64,000 bases of DNA from the NCBI GenBank assembly GCA_041567315.1, contig JBFGCA010000004.1, positions 29,142 through 93,141 on the forward strand, written 5' to 3'. Position 1 is the stretch's first letter; each line of letters starts with the position of its first letter. This document shows positions 55,519 to 63,258 of the stretch, one piece after another. Made by a program: the position numbers and the translations under genes. The notes under the pieces are model-generated. The model did not search any database. It worked only from the letters and a program-made list of their open reading frames with translations, and had not been told where the DNA came from. The DNA comes from JBFGCA01 sp041567315 (GTDB lineage: Bacteria; Acidobacteriota; Thermoanaerobaculia; Multivoradales; JAHEKO01).

Positions 55519-56145
55519 GTGAGCGACCCCGAGCTGCTGATCGACGGGCCGCCGCGGGCGCCGCTCACCCTGCTGCTGGCGCACGGCGCCGGGGCCGGCA
55601 TGGAGACCCCGTTCATGGCCGCGATGGCGGCCGGCGTCGCCGCCGCTGGCTTCCGGGTGGCCCGCTTCGAGTTCCCCTACATGCGGCGGCGCCGCCAGAC
55701 CGGCAAGCGGGGCGCCCCCGACCGCCGACCGGTGCTGGAGCAGGCCTTCCGCGACGCCGTGGCCGCCGCCGGCGATCCCGCCCGCGTGGTGGTCGGCGGC
55801 AAGTCGATGGGGGGCCGCATCGCCAGCTACGTCGCCGACGCCGCCGGCGTTCGCGGTCTGGTCTGTCTGGGCTATCCGTTCCACCCGCCGGGGCGGCCCG
55901 AGGTGCTGCGGACCTCCCATCTGCGCGACCTGCGGACCCCGACCCTCGTCCTCCAGGGCACCCGCGACCCCTTCGGCCGCCCCGAGGAGGTCGCCCGCTA
56001 CGAGCTCGCGCCCTCGATCCGCGTGGTCTGGATCGAGGACGGCGACCACTCCTTCAAGCCCCGCAAGAGCTCGGGCCGCACCGCCGCCGGCAACCTCGAG
56101 GAGGCGGTGACGGCGGTGACGCAGTTCCTGGCGTCTTTAGGCTGA
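55519..56145 (+). CDS. Alpha/beta hydrolase of the KANL3/Tex30 type
   Basis: A 208-residue cytoplasmic alpha/beta hydrolase. The oxyanion segment is LLLAHGAGAGMETPFM, the nucleophile elbow GGKSMGGRIAS (G-x-S-x-G), the acid LQGTRDPFG and the base histidine GDHSFKPRKSSGR, all as in the Tex30/KANL3-like family (PF20408). Substrates of bacterial members are unknown. GTG 55519 follows the helicase stop by 29 bases, so it may share that transcript. It converges with pepE, 8 bases away. Confidence 0.85.
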   Translation: MSDPELLIDGPPRAPLTLLLAHGAGAGMETPFMAAMAAGVAAAGFRVARFEFPYMRRRRQTGKRGAPDRRPVLEQAFRDAVAAAGDPARVVVGGKSMGGRIASYVADAAGVRGLVCLGYPFHPPGRPEVLRTSHLRDLRTPTLVLQGTRDPFGRPEEVARYELAPSIRVVWIEDGDHSFKPRKSSGRTAAGNLEEAVTAVTQFLASLG

Positions 56146-56153
56146 CCGCTCGC

Positions 56154-56873
56154 TCATCGCGGCTCGAGCAGGTCCGAGAGCTCGCTGCCGGGCTGGACCT
56201 CGCGGGGCTCCTCGCCGCGGGCGAAGAGCTTGGCGCCGCCGTCGCCGAGCAGGACGATCGAGGCGCCGCGGACCCGGAGCATGGCGGTCTCGCGCAGCGC
56301 GATCACCGGCCCCGGGTTCTCCTCCAGGTACTCGGCGAGCCGCTGGTCGCGGGTCTCGCCCATGTGGGTGGAGCCGGGGTCGGGGTCCAGGTAGTGGGGG
56401 TTGAGCTGGAAGCCCACCAGGCCGAGGGCGTCGAGCGACGGCGGCTCGACGATCGGCATGTCGTTGGTGGTCCGCACCGTCGGGCAGGCGACGTTGGAGC
56501 CGGCGCTGGTGCCGAGGTAGGGCAGTCCGTCCAGCACCCGCCGCCGGAGGGGCCCGATGAGCCGGCGGGAGGCCAGTGCCGCGAGCAGCCGGAAGGTGTT
56601 GCCGCCGCCGATGAAGACGCCTGCGGCCGCGGCCAGCGCCGCCGCCGGGTCGGTGGCGCGGTGAATCGAACCGAGCTCGAGGCCGAGCTCGGCGAAGCGA
56701 GCCCGCGCCCGGCCGGCGTAGCCGTCCAGGTCGTGGAGCGCCCAGGGCACGAACAGCAGCGGGCCGCCGGCGCCGGCGAACAACTCCCGCACCTCGTGCT
56801 CGCAGTGGTCCAGGTAGCCGCGGCCGTGGACCCGCGAGCTGCTGACCAGCAGGAGTCGGCGCGTGGCGCTCAT
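56154..56873 (-). CDS. pepE: Peptidase E (alpha-aspartyl dipeptidase)
   Basis: A 239-residue cytoplasmic serine peptidase (S51) that removes N-terminal Asp from dipeptides. The catalytic Ser123 (GTSAGSN), Asp138 (RTTNDMP) and His160 (FQLNPHYLDP) sit at a constant offset of 3 from the known Salmonella triad. GVFIGGGNTFRLL and the ending segment ALRETAMLRV are also family marks. It is the last gene of a minus-strand operon yjbQ - dinB - pepE, 10 bases after the DinB stop. Confidence 0.92.
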   Translation of the reverse strand: MSATRRLLLVSSSRVHGRGYLDHCEHEVRELFAGAGGPLLFVPWALHDLDGYAGRARARFAELGLELGSIHRATDPAAALAAAAGVFIGGGNTFRLLAALASRRLIGPLRRRVLDGLPYLGTSAGSNVACPTVRTTNDMPIVEPPSLDALGLVGFQLNPHYLDPDPGSTHMGETRDQRLAEYLEENPGPVIALRETAMLRVRGASIVLLGDGGAKLFARGEEPREVQPGSELSDLLEPR

Positions 56874-56883
56874 CGGCGGCGGG

Positions 56884-57540
56884 TCATCCGGCGGCGGCCG
56901 CCGGGAAGCGCTCGTCCTGCTTGATCCGGCGGCCGTGCCAGAGGTGGCGCCGGGCGTGGGCGGCGAGCACCGCGAAAGCGGCGCCCAGCCGCAACCGCAG
57001 CAGGGGCGACACGGGGGAGACCACCCGGATCCGGTGTGGGTCGAGCCGGCCGGTGGCGGCGAGCCGCTCGATCACCTGCTCCTGGAGCGCCAGGAACCGG
57101 TCCAGCTCATCGCCGCTGGGGCCGGAGGCCGCCCCGGAGGCCGCCCGGGCGGCCGGCATAAACGCCGCCGGTGCCTTGAGGCGCCGTTTCGGGGGCGGCT
57201 CGAGCAGAGCCACGAACCAGCGCTCGAAGAGCCCCAGCCGGAAGCTCCCGTCACCGGTCCGGGCGCGCTCGCGGGCCTCGGCCAGCGCCCGGTCGATGGC
57301 CTCCAGGTAGAGCTCGGAGGTCCGGCTCAGATGGTCCAGGTGCTCGCCGATCGACCAGCTCTCCGGGGCCGGACGCCAGCCGAGCTGTGCTTCGTCGAGA
57401 CCCTCGGCCAGCGCCCGGGCCTGCCGCTGGAGGGAGCGGTGGGAGCGCCGCAGCGCCGCCAGCTCGGGGGCCGGCAGCGGGGCCTCGCCGGCCACCTCTT
57501 GGGGCTCTTCGCCCACCACCCGCAACGCCCCGGTCGTCAC
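56884..57540 (-). CDS. DinB-superfamily protein
   Basis: A 218-residue four-helix-bundle protein. The metal-binding histidines typical of DinB/YfiT proteins are in WSIGEHLDHLSRTSELYL and the C-terminal HARRHLWHG. The first half (LAALRRSHRSLQRQARALAEGLDEAQLGWRPAPESWSIGEH) is the DinB_2 opening. Members are putative thiol-dependent transferases or hydrolases. The GTG start (57540) directly abuts the TGA of yjbQ, so translation is probably coupled. A Pro/Ala/Gly-rich insertion lies around residues 120-140. Confidence 0.85.
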   Translation of the reverse strand: MTTGALRVVGEEPQEVAGEAPLPAPELAALRRSHRSLQRQARALAEGLDEAQLGWRPAPESWSIGEHLDHLSRTSELYLEAIDRALAEARERARTGDGSFRLGLFERWFVALLEPPPKRRLKAPAAFMPAARAASGAASGPSGDELDRFLALQEQVIERLAATGRLDPHRIRVVSPVSPLLRLRLGAAFAVLAAHARRHLWHGRRIKQDERFPAAAAG

Positions 57541-57948
57541 TCAGCCCCCGACGTGGACCAGGAGCTGGCGCGGCCGTGGCCGGTGGCGATGCTCCCAGAG
57601 GTAGATGCCCTGCCAGGTGCCCAGACCCAGGGCGCCGCCGACCACCGGCACCGACAGCGAGGTGGCGGTGAGCGCCGCCTTGACGTGCGAGGGCATGTCG
57701 TCGGGCCCCTCGGCGGTGTGGGTGTAGAGCGAGTCCCGCTCGGGCACCAGGCGCGCGAGCCAGGCCTCGAGGTCGCGCCGCGCCGAAGGGTCGGCGTTCT
57801 CCTGGATGGTGAGGCTGGCCGAGGTGTGGCGCAGGAACAGCGTGCAGAGCCCTTCGGAGAGGCCGGACTCCCGCACCACGGCGGCCACCTCGGCGGTGAT
57901 CTCGTGCAGGCCCGGGCCGGCGGGCCGCAGGGTGAGCTCGCGAATCAA
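57541..57948 (-). CDS. yjbQ: YjbQ family protein (UPF0047)
   Basis: A 135-residue cytoplasmic protein of the YjbQ/UPF0047 family, some of which have weak thiamine-phosphate synthase activity. Family marks are LCTLFLRHTSASLTIQENADPSARRDLEAWL, YTHTAEGPDDMPSHVKAAL and GTWQGIYLWEHRHRPRPRQLLVHV. The three conserved histidines are present. TTG 57948 is the only start that keeps the first strand (IRELTLRPAG). It is the first gene of the yjbQ - dinB - pepE operon. Confidence 0.9.
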   Translation of the reverse strand: MIRELTLRPAGPGLHEITAEVAAVVRESGLSEGLCTLFLRHTSASLTIQENADPSARRDLEAWLARLVPERDSLYTHTAEGPDDMPSHVKAALTATSLSVPVVGGALGLGTWQGIYLWEHRHRPRPRQLLVHVGG

Positions 57949-58214
57949 GACGTCCGTCCCTCGGGCGAGCGATTGTACCCGGGGCCGGGCCGCCCCGCAG
58001 ACCGCCCGGACGCCGCTGCCGCGTATCGAACTTGGTCGATGCGGGCAGATTCATCACCGTCTATTACCTTTGACGTTTCCCTGACGCCGCGCTGGCACCC
58101 TGCGGCGAGGCGCGTTCCCCGCCGGAGGCGCCGGCGTGTCCGCCAGGGCCCGTCCGGCGGCTCACCGGCAGCCGGCCGGCGGCCGCCTCCTGCCCCTTCT
58201 CCGGAGAGGCCGAG

Positions 58215-59738
58215 CTGAGCGAAACGATCCGCATCCTCCTGATCGACGAGGACGCCGAAGACCGCGCCCTGGCGGCGCTGTTGCTGACCCGCGAGCGTCC
58301 GGCGGCCCAGGTCCAGCAGGTGGCCGAGGCGGTGAGCTTCGCCCAGGCGCTGGCCGCCGGCGGCTTCGACGTGGCGGTCACCGAGTACCGCCTCGGCTGG
58401 TCGGACGGGCTGGCGGTGTTCGAGGCGATCCGGGCGCGCTGTCCCCAGGTGCCGGTGGTGGTGCTGACCGCGGAGCGCGACCCCGAGGCGGTCGTCGCCT
58501 GTATGCGGGCCGGCGTCGCCGACTACATCTTCAAGTCGTCGAAGGGCTACCTGGCGCTGGCCCCGGCGGTGACCGAGGCGCGGGACCGCAAGCGGATCGA
58601 GCTGCTGGCCGCGCGCAGCGCCCCCTGGCTGGAGACCGTGCTCGACCGCTCCAACATCGGGGTCTTCCGGACCACCCTTGACGAGCGCCTGATCGAGTCG
58701 ACGCCGGCGGTACTGCGGCTGTTGGGGGTCAGCTCGGCCCAGGAAGCGCTGGCCATGGATCTGCCGGTGCCGCACTTCCGGGCCGAGAAGCGCGACGCCC
58801 TGCTGGAGCGGATCAGCACCGCCGGTGAGCTGCAGTCCAGCGAGATCCCGATCCGCCGTCCCGACGGCACGGTGGCCTGGCTGAGCCTCACCGAGGTGCT
58901 GCTGCTCGACGTCGAGGGCGAGATCGTGGTCGACGTGTTGATCCAGGAGGTCAGCCACTTCAAGGATCGCGAGGCGGCCCTCGAGCGGCGGGTGGCCGAG
59001 CTCGAGCGCTCCAACCGGGGCCTGGCCGAGTTCGCCTCGGTGGCCGCCCACGAGCTCCAGGCGCCGCTCAGGGCGGTGCAGAAATACGCCGCCCTGCTCG
59101 GCGAGCAGGAGGCCAAGCTCTCCCGCGAGGGCAAGGAGGCGGTCGAGTTCCTGACCGGCGGCGCGGCGCGGCTGGGCACCCTGGTGGAGGACCTGCTGGT
59201 CTACTCGCGGCTGGCCGCCGACGGCCTGGCGTTCGAGCCCTGCGACCTGGGCAAGCTGGTCGACCAGGCGCTACGCACCCTGCGGACGGCCACCGACGAG
59301 GCCGGCGCCCGGGTCCGCCGCGGCGAGCTGCCCGCCCTGGCGGGCGATCCCCTCCAGCTCTCCCTGCTATTTCAGAATTTGATCTCCAATGCTATAAAGT
59401 TCCGGCGCCGCGAGGAGTCGCCCAGCATCGAGATCTCGGCCCGCCGCCGAGCCGGCGAGTGGGAGTTCGCGGTGCGCGACAACGGGATCGGCATCGAGCG
59501 CGGCGAGACCGAGCGGGTGTTCCAGATGTTTCGACGCCTCCGGCCCGAGATTCCCGGCAGCGGCATCGGTCTGGCCATCGGCCGGCGGATCGTGGAGCGC
59601 CACGGCGGCAAGATCTGGGTCGAATCGGAGCCGGGCAAGGGGTCCACCTTCTACTTCACCCTCCCCGAGTCCCAGACCGCCGACGGCAACGGTGCTGGAG
59701 CGGAGCAGCGGCCGGCGGCCCGCGTGCCCGACAAGTGA
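58215..59738 (+). CDS. Hybrid receiver - PAS-like - histidine kinase, probable CTG start
   Basis: A 507-residue cytoplasmic signalling protein. The receiver domain (1-125) starts SETIRILLIDEDAEDR (Asp11/Asp13), with Thr85 and Lys107 conserved, but the phosphoacceptor position 57 is Glu (VAVTEYRLGW) instead of Asp. A PAS-like region follows (about 145-255), then the histidine-kinase dimerisation domain (FASVAAHELQAPLRAVQKYA, phospho-His) and the ATPase domain (FQNLISNAIKF, VRDNGIGIE, GSGIGLAIGRRI). No ATG, GTG or TTG precedes the receiver's first strand in the open frame; GGAGAGG followed by 5 bases leads to CTG 58215. The first conventional start (TTG 58281) would delete that strand. It overlaps the next gene by GTGA. 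Confidence 0.85.
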   Translation: MSETIRILLIDEDAEDRALAALLLTRERPAAQVQQVAEAVSFAQALAAGGFDVAVTEYRLGWSDGLAVFEAIRARCPQVPVVVLTAERDPEAVVACMRAGVADYIFKSSKGYLALAPAVTEARDRKRIELLAARSAPWLETVLDRSNIGVFRTTLDERLIESTPAVLRLLGVSSAQEALAMDLPVPHFRAEKRDALLERISTAGELQSSEIPIRRPDGTVAWLSLTEVLLLDVEGEIVVDVLIQEVSHFKDREAALERRVAELERSNRGLAEFASVAAHELQAPLRAVQKYAALLGEQEAKLSREGKEAVEFLTGGAARLGTLVEDLLVYSRLAADGLAFEPCDLGKLVDQALRTLRTATDEAGARVRRGELPALAGDPLQLSLLFQNLISNAIKFRRREESPSIEISARRRAGEWEFAVRDNGIGIERGETERVFQMFRRLRPEIPGSGIGLAIGRRIVERHGGKIWVESEPGKGSTFYFTLPESQTADGNGAGAEQRPAARVPDK

Positions 59739-61834
59739 GCGACAGCGAGCTCATCGTCGCGCTGCTGGTCGAGGACAGCGCCGCCGACGCGCGGCTGGTC
59801 GAGCGCCAGCTCGAGAGCGAGGAGCACGTCCGCTTCCGGGTGGAATGGGTGGAGACCCTGGCGGCTGCCCTCGACCGCCTGGCGGCCGGCGGCGTCGACG
59901 TCGTGCTGCTCGACCTCAACCTGCCCGACTCCCAGGGGCTGGAATCCTTCGAGCGTCTCTACCGGGCCGCCCGGGCGGTGCCGATCGTGGTGATGACCGG
60001 CCGGCGCGACGCCCGGCTGGCGCTCAAGGCGGTGGGTGACGGCGCCCAGGACTACCTGGTCAAGCAGGACGTCGAGCCCGGTCTGCTGGTGCGCTCGATC
60101 CGCTACGCCATCGAGCGCAAGCAAACGGAGCTCAGGCTCCGGGAGAGCGAGGAGCGCTACTCGCTGGCGGTGAGCGGCGCCAACGACGGTATCTGGGACT
60201 GGGACGTCCAGCGCGACCGGATCTACTTCTCACCGCGCTGGAAGGAGCTGCTGGGCTACGACGCCGAGGAGGTCGGCGACCGCACCGAGGAGTGGTTCGG
60301 CCGCGTCCACCCCGACGACCTCGACGGCCTGCGCAAGGCGATCAGCGCCCACCTGTCGGGCCAGACGGCACACCTGGAGAGCGAGCACCGGATCCTGCAC
60401 CGCAACGGCACCTACCGCTGGATGCTGACCCGCGGGCTGGCGGTGGTCGGCGAATCGGGGGCCGCCCAGCGGATCGCCGGCTCGCTGACCGACATCCACA
60501 AGCGCAAGATGACCGAGGAGGAGCTGCTCCACGACGCGATGCACGATCCGCTGACCGATCTGCCCAACTGGGCGCTGTTCATGGATCGGCTCAACATCGC
60601 CATCGCCCAGAGTCAGCGCACCACCCGCCAGAGCTTCGCGGTGCTGTTTCTCGACCTCGACCGCTTCAAGAACGTCAACGACAGCCTCGGGCACGCGGTC
60701 GGCGACAAGCTGCTGATCGCCATCTCCCGGCGGCTGCGGGCGCTGCTCAGACCCGGCGACACCGTGGCCCGGGTGGGCGGCGACGAGTTCGCGGTGCTGG
60801 TCAACGGCGTCGACCACCCGGAGGACGCCACCCGCATCGCCGAGCGTATCCACGAGGAGCTGGCGCGCTCGTTCCTGGTCCCCGGCCACGAGGTGTTCAC
60901 CAGCGCCTCGATCGGCATCGCCCTGAGCAGCGCCGGCTACGAGCGGGCCGAGGACGCGCTGCGCGACGCCGACACCGCCATGTACCGCGCCAAGTCGCGC
61001 GGCAAGGCGCAGCACGCCATCTTCGACGAAGCGATGCACCGCCGGGCGGTGGAGCTGCTGAGGCTCGAGACCGATCTCCGCAAGGCCCTCGAGCGCCAGG
61101 AGTTCCGGCTCCACTACCAGCCGATCGTGTCGCTGGTGACCGGCCGGCTCGAGGGCTTCGAGGCGCTGGTGCGCTGGCAGCACCCCAGCCGCAACCTGAT
61201 CTACCCCGACGAGTTCATCTCGGTGGCCGAAGACACCGGGCTGATCGTGCCGATCGGCTGGTTCGTGCTGGCCGAGGCCTGCCGGCAGATGGCGCGCTGG
61301 CGCCAGGCCCACGCCGCCGCCGCCGGACTGGCGATCAGCGTCAATCTGTCGGGCCGGCAGTTCGTCCACAGCGAGCTGATCGACCGCGTCGAGGCGGCGC
61401 TGGGAGAGAACGGCCTCGACCCCTCGAAGCTCAGGCTGGAGATCACCGAGAGCATGATCATGGCCGACGTCGGGTCGGCGGTGCACAAGCTCGAGCACCT
61501 CAAGCAGATCGGCGTGCAGCTCCACATCGACGACTTCGGCACCGGCTACTCGTCGCTCAGCTACCTCTCCCGGCTGCCCACCAACACCATCAAGATCGAC
61601 CGCTCTTTCGTCCGCCACATGGAGGACGAGAACGGCCGCTCGCACATCGTCGAGACCATCGTGGCGCTGGGTCGCAACCTGGGCATGGAGGTGGCGGCCG
61701 AGGGGCTGGAGACCGCCGACCAGCTGGCCCACCTCAGGCGGCTGCGGTGCCAGTACGGTCAGGGCTTCTACTTCTCGCGGCCGCTCGACGGCGAGGCGGC
61801 GGCGGCGCTGGCGGCCAGCTCGCCGCGCTGGTAG
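59735..61834 (+). CDS. REC - PAS - GGDEF - EAL protein, c-di-GMP turnover
   Basis: A 699-residue cytoplasmic regulator. An intact receiver (LIVALLVEDSAADARL, phosphoacceptor in VVLLDLNLPD) is followed by a PAS domain (YSLAVSGANDGIWDWDVQRDRIYFSPRWKELLGY), a GGDEF domain with the exact VGGDEF motif, and an EAL domain with EGFEALVRW, HIDDFGTGYSSL and KIDRSFV. Both enzymatic motifs are intact, so it may make and break c-di-GMP, with balance set by phosphorylation. GTG 59735 overlaps the TGA of the kinase gene, so the two are stoichiometrically linked: kinase and its likely output. Confidence 0.92.
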   Translation: MSDSELIVALLVEDSAADARLVERQLESEEHVRFRVEWVETLAAALDRLAAGGVDVVLLDLNLPDSQGLESFERLYRAARAVPIVVMTGRRDARLALKAVGDGAQDYLVKQDVEPGLLVRSIRYAIERKQTELRLRESEERYSLAVSGANDGIWDWDVQRDRIYFSPRWKELLGYDAEEVGDRTEEWFGRVHPDDLDGLRKAISAHLSGQTAHLESEHRILHRNGTYRWMLTRGLAVVGESGAAQRIAGSLTDIHKRKMTEEELLHDAMHDPLTDLPNWALFMDRLNIAIAQSQRTTRQSFAVLFLDLDRFKNVNDSLGHAVGDKLLIAISRRLRALLRPGDTVARVGGDEFAVLVNGVDHPEDATRIAERIHEELARSFLVPGHEVFTSASIGIALSSAGYERAEDALRDADTAMYRAKSRGKAQHAIFDEAMHRRAVELLRLETDLRKALERQEFRLHYQPIVSLVTGRLEGFEALVRWQHPSRNLIYPDEFISVAEDTGLIVPIGWFVLAEACRQMARWRQAHAAAAGLAISVNLSGRQFVHSELIDRVEAALGENGLDPSKLRLEITESMIMADVGSAVHKLEHLKQIGVQLHIDDFGTGYSSLSYLSRLPTNTIKIDRSFVRHMEDENGRSHIVETIVALGRNLGMEVAAEGLETADQLAHLRRLRCQYGQGFYFSRPLDGEAAAALAASSPRW

Positions 61835-61844
61835 ACGGCCGCCA

Positions 61845-61882
61845 CAAGAAAACAAGAAGCCCCGCCCTCGGCGGGCGGGGCT
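61845..61882 (-). terminator. Intrinsic terminator of the hsp20 gene
   Basis: Perfect 10-base arms (61858-61867 and 61873-61882, AGCCCCGCCC / GGGCGGGGCT) with a 5-base loop, followed on the minus strand by TTCTTGTTTTCTTG. It lies 24 bases after the hsp20 stop and also separates it from the convergent GGDEF-EAL gene. Confidence 0.8.
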
Positions 61883-61905
61883 CCGACGGTCGTCTCGGAC
61901 CGGCG

Positions 61906-62385
61906 TCAGCTGATCTTGATCTGGCGCGGCTTGGCCTGCTCGGTCTTGGGGACCGTGACGGTCAACAGGCCGTCCTTGAAGGAGGCCGCGATCTTGTCGC
62001 TGTCCACCTGCCCGGGCAGGGAGAAGGACCGCGAGAAGGCGCCGTAGGTGCGCTCGATCCGGTGGTAGTTGCCACCGTTCTGCTGGTCCTCGAACTTGCG
62101 CTCGCCGCTCAGGGTCAGGACGTTGTCCTCGACGGTGATGTTGACCTCTTCGCGGGTCAGGCCGGGCAGCTCGGCGGAGAAGACGTAGGCGTCGTCCTCC
62201 TCGCGCACGTCCACCGCCGGCATCCAGCGGTTGTCGCCCAGCTCCTCGCCCCGCCAGCTGTCGAACAGGCCGAGCGGGCGGAACAGGTCGCCGCGGAAGA
62301 AACGGTCGAACTCCCGGAACAGCGGGTCGGTGGCCAGCACCGAGGCGGTTCGCGGCTGTCGGCGTACGAGGGATGTCTTGGTCAT
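61906..62385 (-). CDS. Small heat-shock protein Hsp20
   Basis: A 159-residue holdase chaperone. The alpha-crystallin domain spans about residues 50-150: WMPAVDVREEDDAYVFSAELPGLTREEVNITVEDNVLTLSGERKFE, then YGAFSRSFSLPGQVDSDKIAASFKDGLLTVTVPK. The C-terminus lacks a clear I-x-I extension (RQIKIS supplies IKI). The N-terminus contains FREFDRFFRGDLFRPLGLFD. ATG 62385 is fixed by GGGAGGACTGAAA upstream; an earlier in-frame ATG at 62457 has no ribosome site. Two inverted repeats upstream (62476-62526) may regulate it. Rhomboid and clpB are the next genes on the same strand. Confidence 0.92.
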   Translation of the reverse strand: MTKTSLVRRQPRTASVLATDPLFREFDRFFRGDLFRPLGLFDSWRGEELGDNRWMPAVDVREEDDAYVFSAELPGLTREEVNITVEDNVLTLSGERKFEDQQNGGNYHRIERTYGAFSRSFSLPGQVDSDKIAASFKDGLLTVTVPKTEQAKPRQIKIS

Positions 62386-62475
62386 TTTCAGTCCTCCCTT
62401 CATCCTTGGGGTTTCACGGGCCACCGGGCGTTTTTGCCCGGCGCCCCTCTCTTTCATCAGTGGAGAACACTCAGA

Positions 62476-62495
62476 TCCTGGATATTATTCCAGGA
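62476..62495. promoter_or_regulatory. Inverted repeat upstream of hsp20
   Basis: TCCTGGA (62476-62482) and TCCAGGA (62489-62495) are perfect inverted arms around TATTAT. The AT-rich centre on the minus strand (AATAATAT) could be the hsp20 -10 region, so the arms could be an operator; a terminator for the rhomboid gene is the alternative. Confidence 0.4.
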
Positions 62496-62507
62496 CAAGG
62501 AAGAAAT

Positions 62508-62526
62508 CTTAGTCTCTGCGACTAAG
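62508..62526. promoter_or_regulatory. Second inverted repeat upstream of hsp20
   Basis: CTTAGTC (62508-62514) and GACTAAG (62520-62526) are perfect arms around a 5-base loop, 22 bases after the rhomboid stop. No T tract follows on the minus strand beyond ATTTCTTCC, so it is either a weak terminator or part of the hsp20 control region. Confidence 0.4.
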
Positions 62527-62548
62527 GTAATGGGGAATTTGACCGGAT

Positions 62549-63250
62549 TCAGGCCCAGGGCAGGGGAGCCGGGCGAACCGGGCGCAGGAACCCGCGGAAC
62601 AGCGCCAGCCCGGCCAGGAAGCCGCCCACGTGGGCCCACCAGGCCACGCCGCCGGCACCGGCGGCGCCCACCATCTCCGAGGCGCCGCTCAGCAGCTGGG
62701 CCAGGAACCAGACCCCGAGATAGAAGACCGCGGGGACCTCGAAGAACAGCGGCCAGAACAGGACCGGCACCAGGGTGAGCACCCGCGAGCGGGGGAAGAG
62801 CACCATGTAGGCCCCCAGCACCCCGGCGATCGCCCCGGAGGCGCCGACCGTGGGGATCGTCGAGTCGAGGTTGGTCGCCAGGTGGACGGCGCCGGCGGCC
62901 AGCCCGGCCAGCAGGTAGAAGCCCAGGTAGCGCCAGGGCCCCATCCGGTCCTCGACGTTGTCGCCGAAGATCCACAGGGTCCACATGTTGGACAGCAGGT
63001 GGAACACCCCGCCGTGGAGGAACATGCTGCTCAGCAGCGTCAGGGTGCCGCCCGGCGGCAGCCCCACCTCGAGCGCCCAGTCGGGGCGGGTGAGGCGGGC
63101 GGGCACGATGCCGAGGGTGTAGAACAGCCCCTCCAGCCGCTCGGCCGGCAGGGTCAGCTCGTAGAGGAAGACCAGCAGGTTGACGGCGATCAGGGTCCAG
63201 GTCATCACCGGCCGCCGCCGGCTGGGGATGGTGTCGCGGAGCGGGAACAA
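62549..63250 (-). CDS. Rhomboid family intramembrane serine protease
   Basis: A 233-residue polytopic membrane protease. The catalytic Ser is in VGASGAIAGVLGAYMV and the His in WWAHVGGFLAGLAL; the early-loop motif FLHGGVFHLLSNMWTLWIFGDNVED is also typical. It has six or more helices. The TTG start at 63250 (LFPLRDTIPSRRRP, the standard rhomboid N-terminus) is preceded by GAGGTAGG. Its TTG lies 8 bases after the stop of clpB, so the two genes are co-transcribed. Confidence 0.92.
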   Translation of the reverse strand: MFPLRDTIPSRRRPVMTWTLIAVNLLVFLYELTLPAERLEGLFYTLGIVPARLTRPDWALEVGLPPGGTLTLLSSMFLHGGVFHLLSNMWTLWIFGDNVEDRMGPWRYLGFYLLAGLAAGAVHLATNLDSTIPTVGASGAIAGVLGAYMVLFPRSRVLTLVPVLFWPLFFEVPAVFYLGVWFLAQLLSGASEMVGAAGAGGVAWWAHVGGFLAGLALFRGFLRPVRPAPLPWA

Positions 63251-63258
63251 GCCGGGTC

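Noticed and set aside
58281..58283. TTG 58281 as start of the receiver-histidine kinase
   Set aside because: It would delete the first strand and the acidic residues of the receiver domain, which are clearly encoded upstream.
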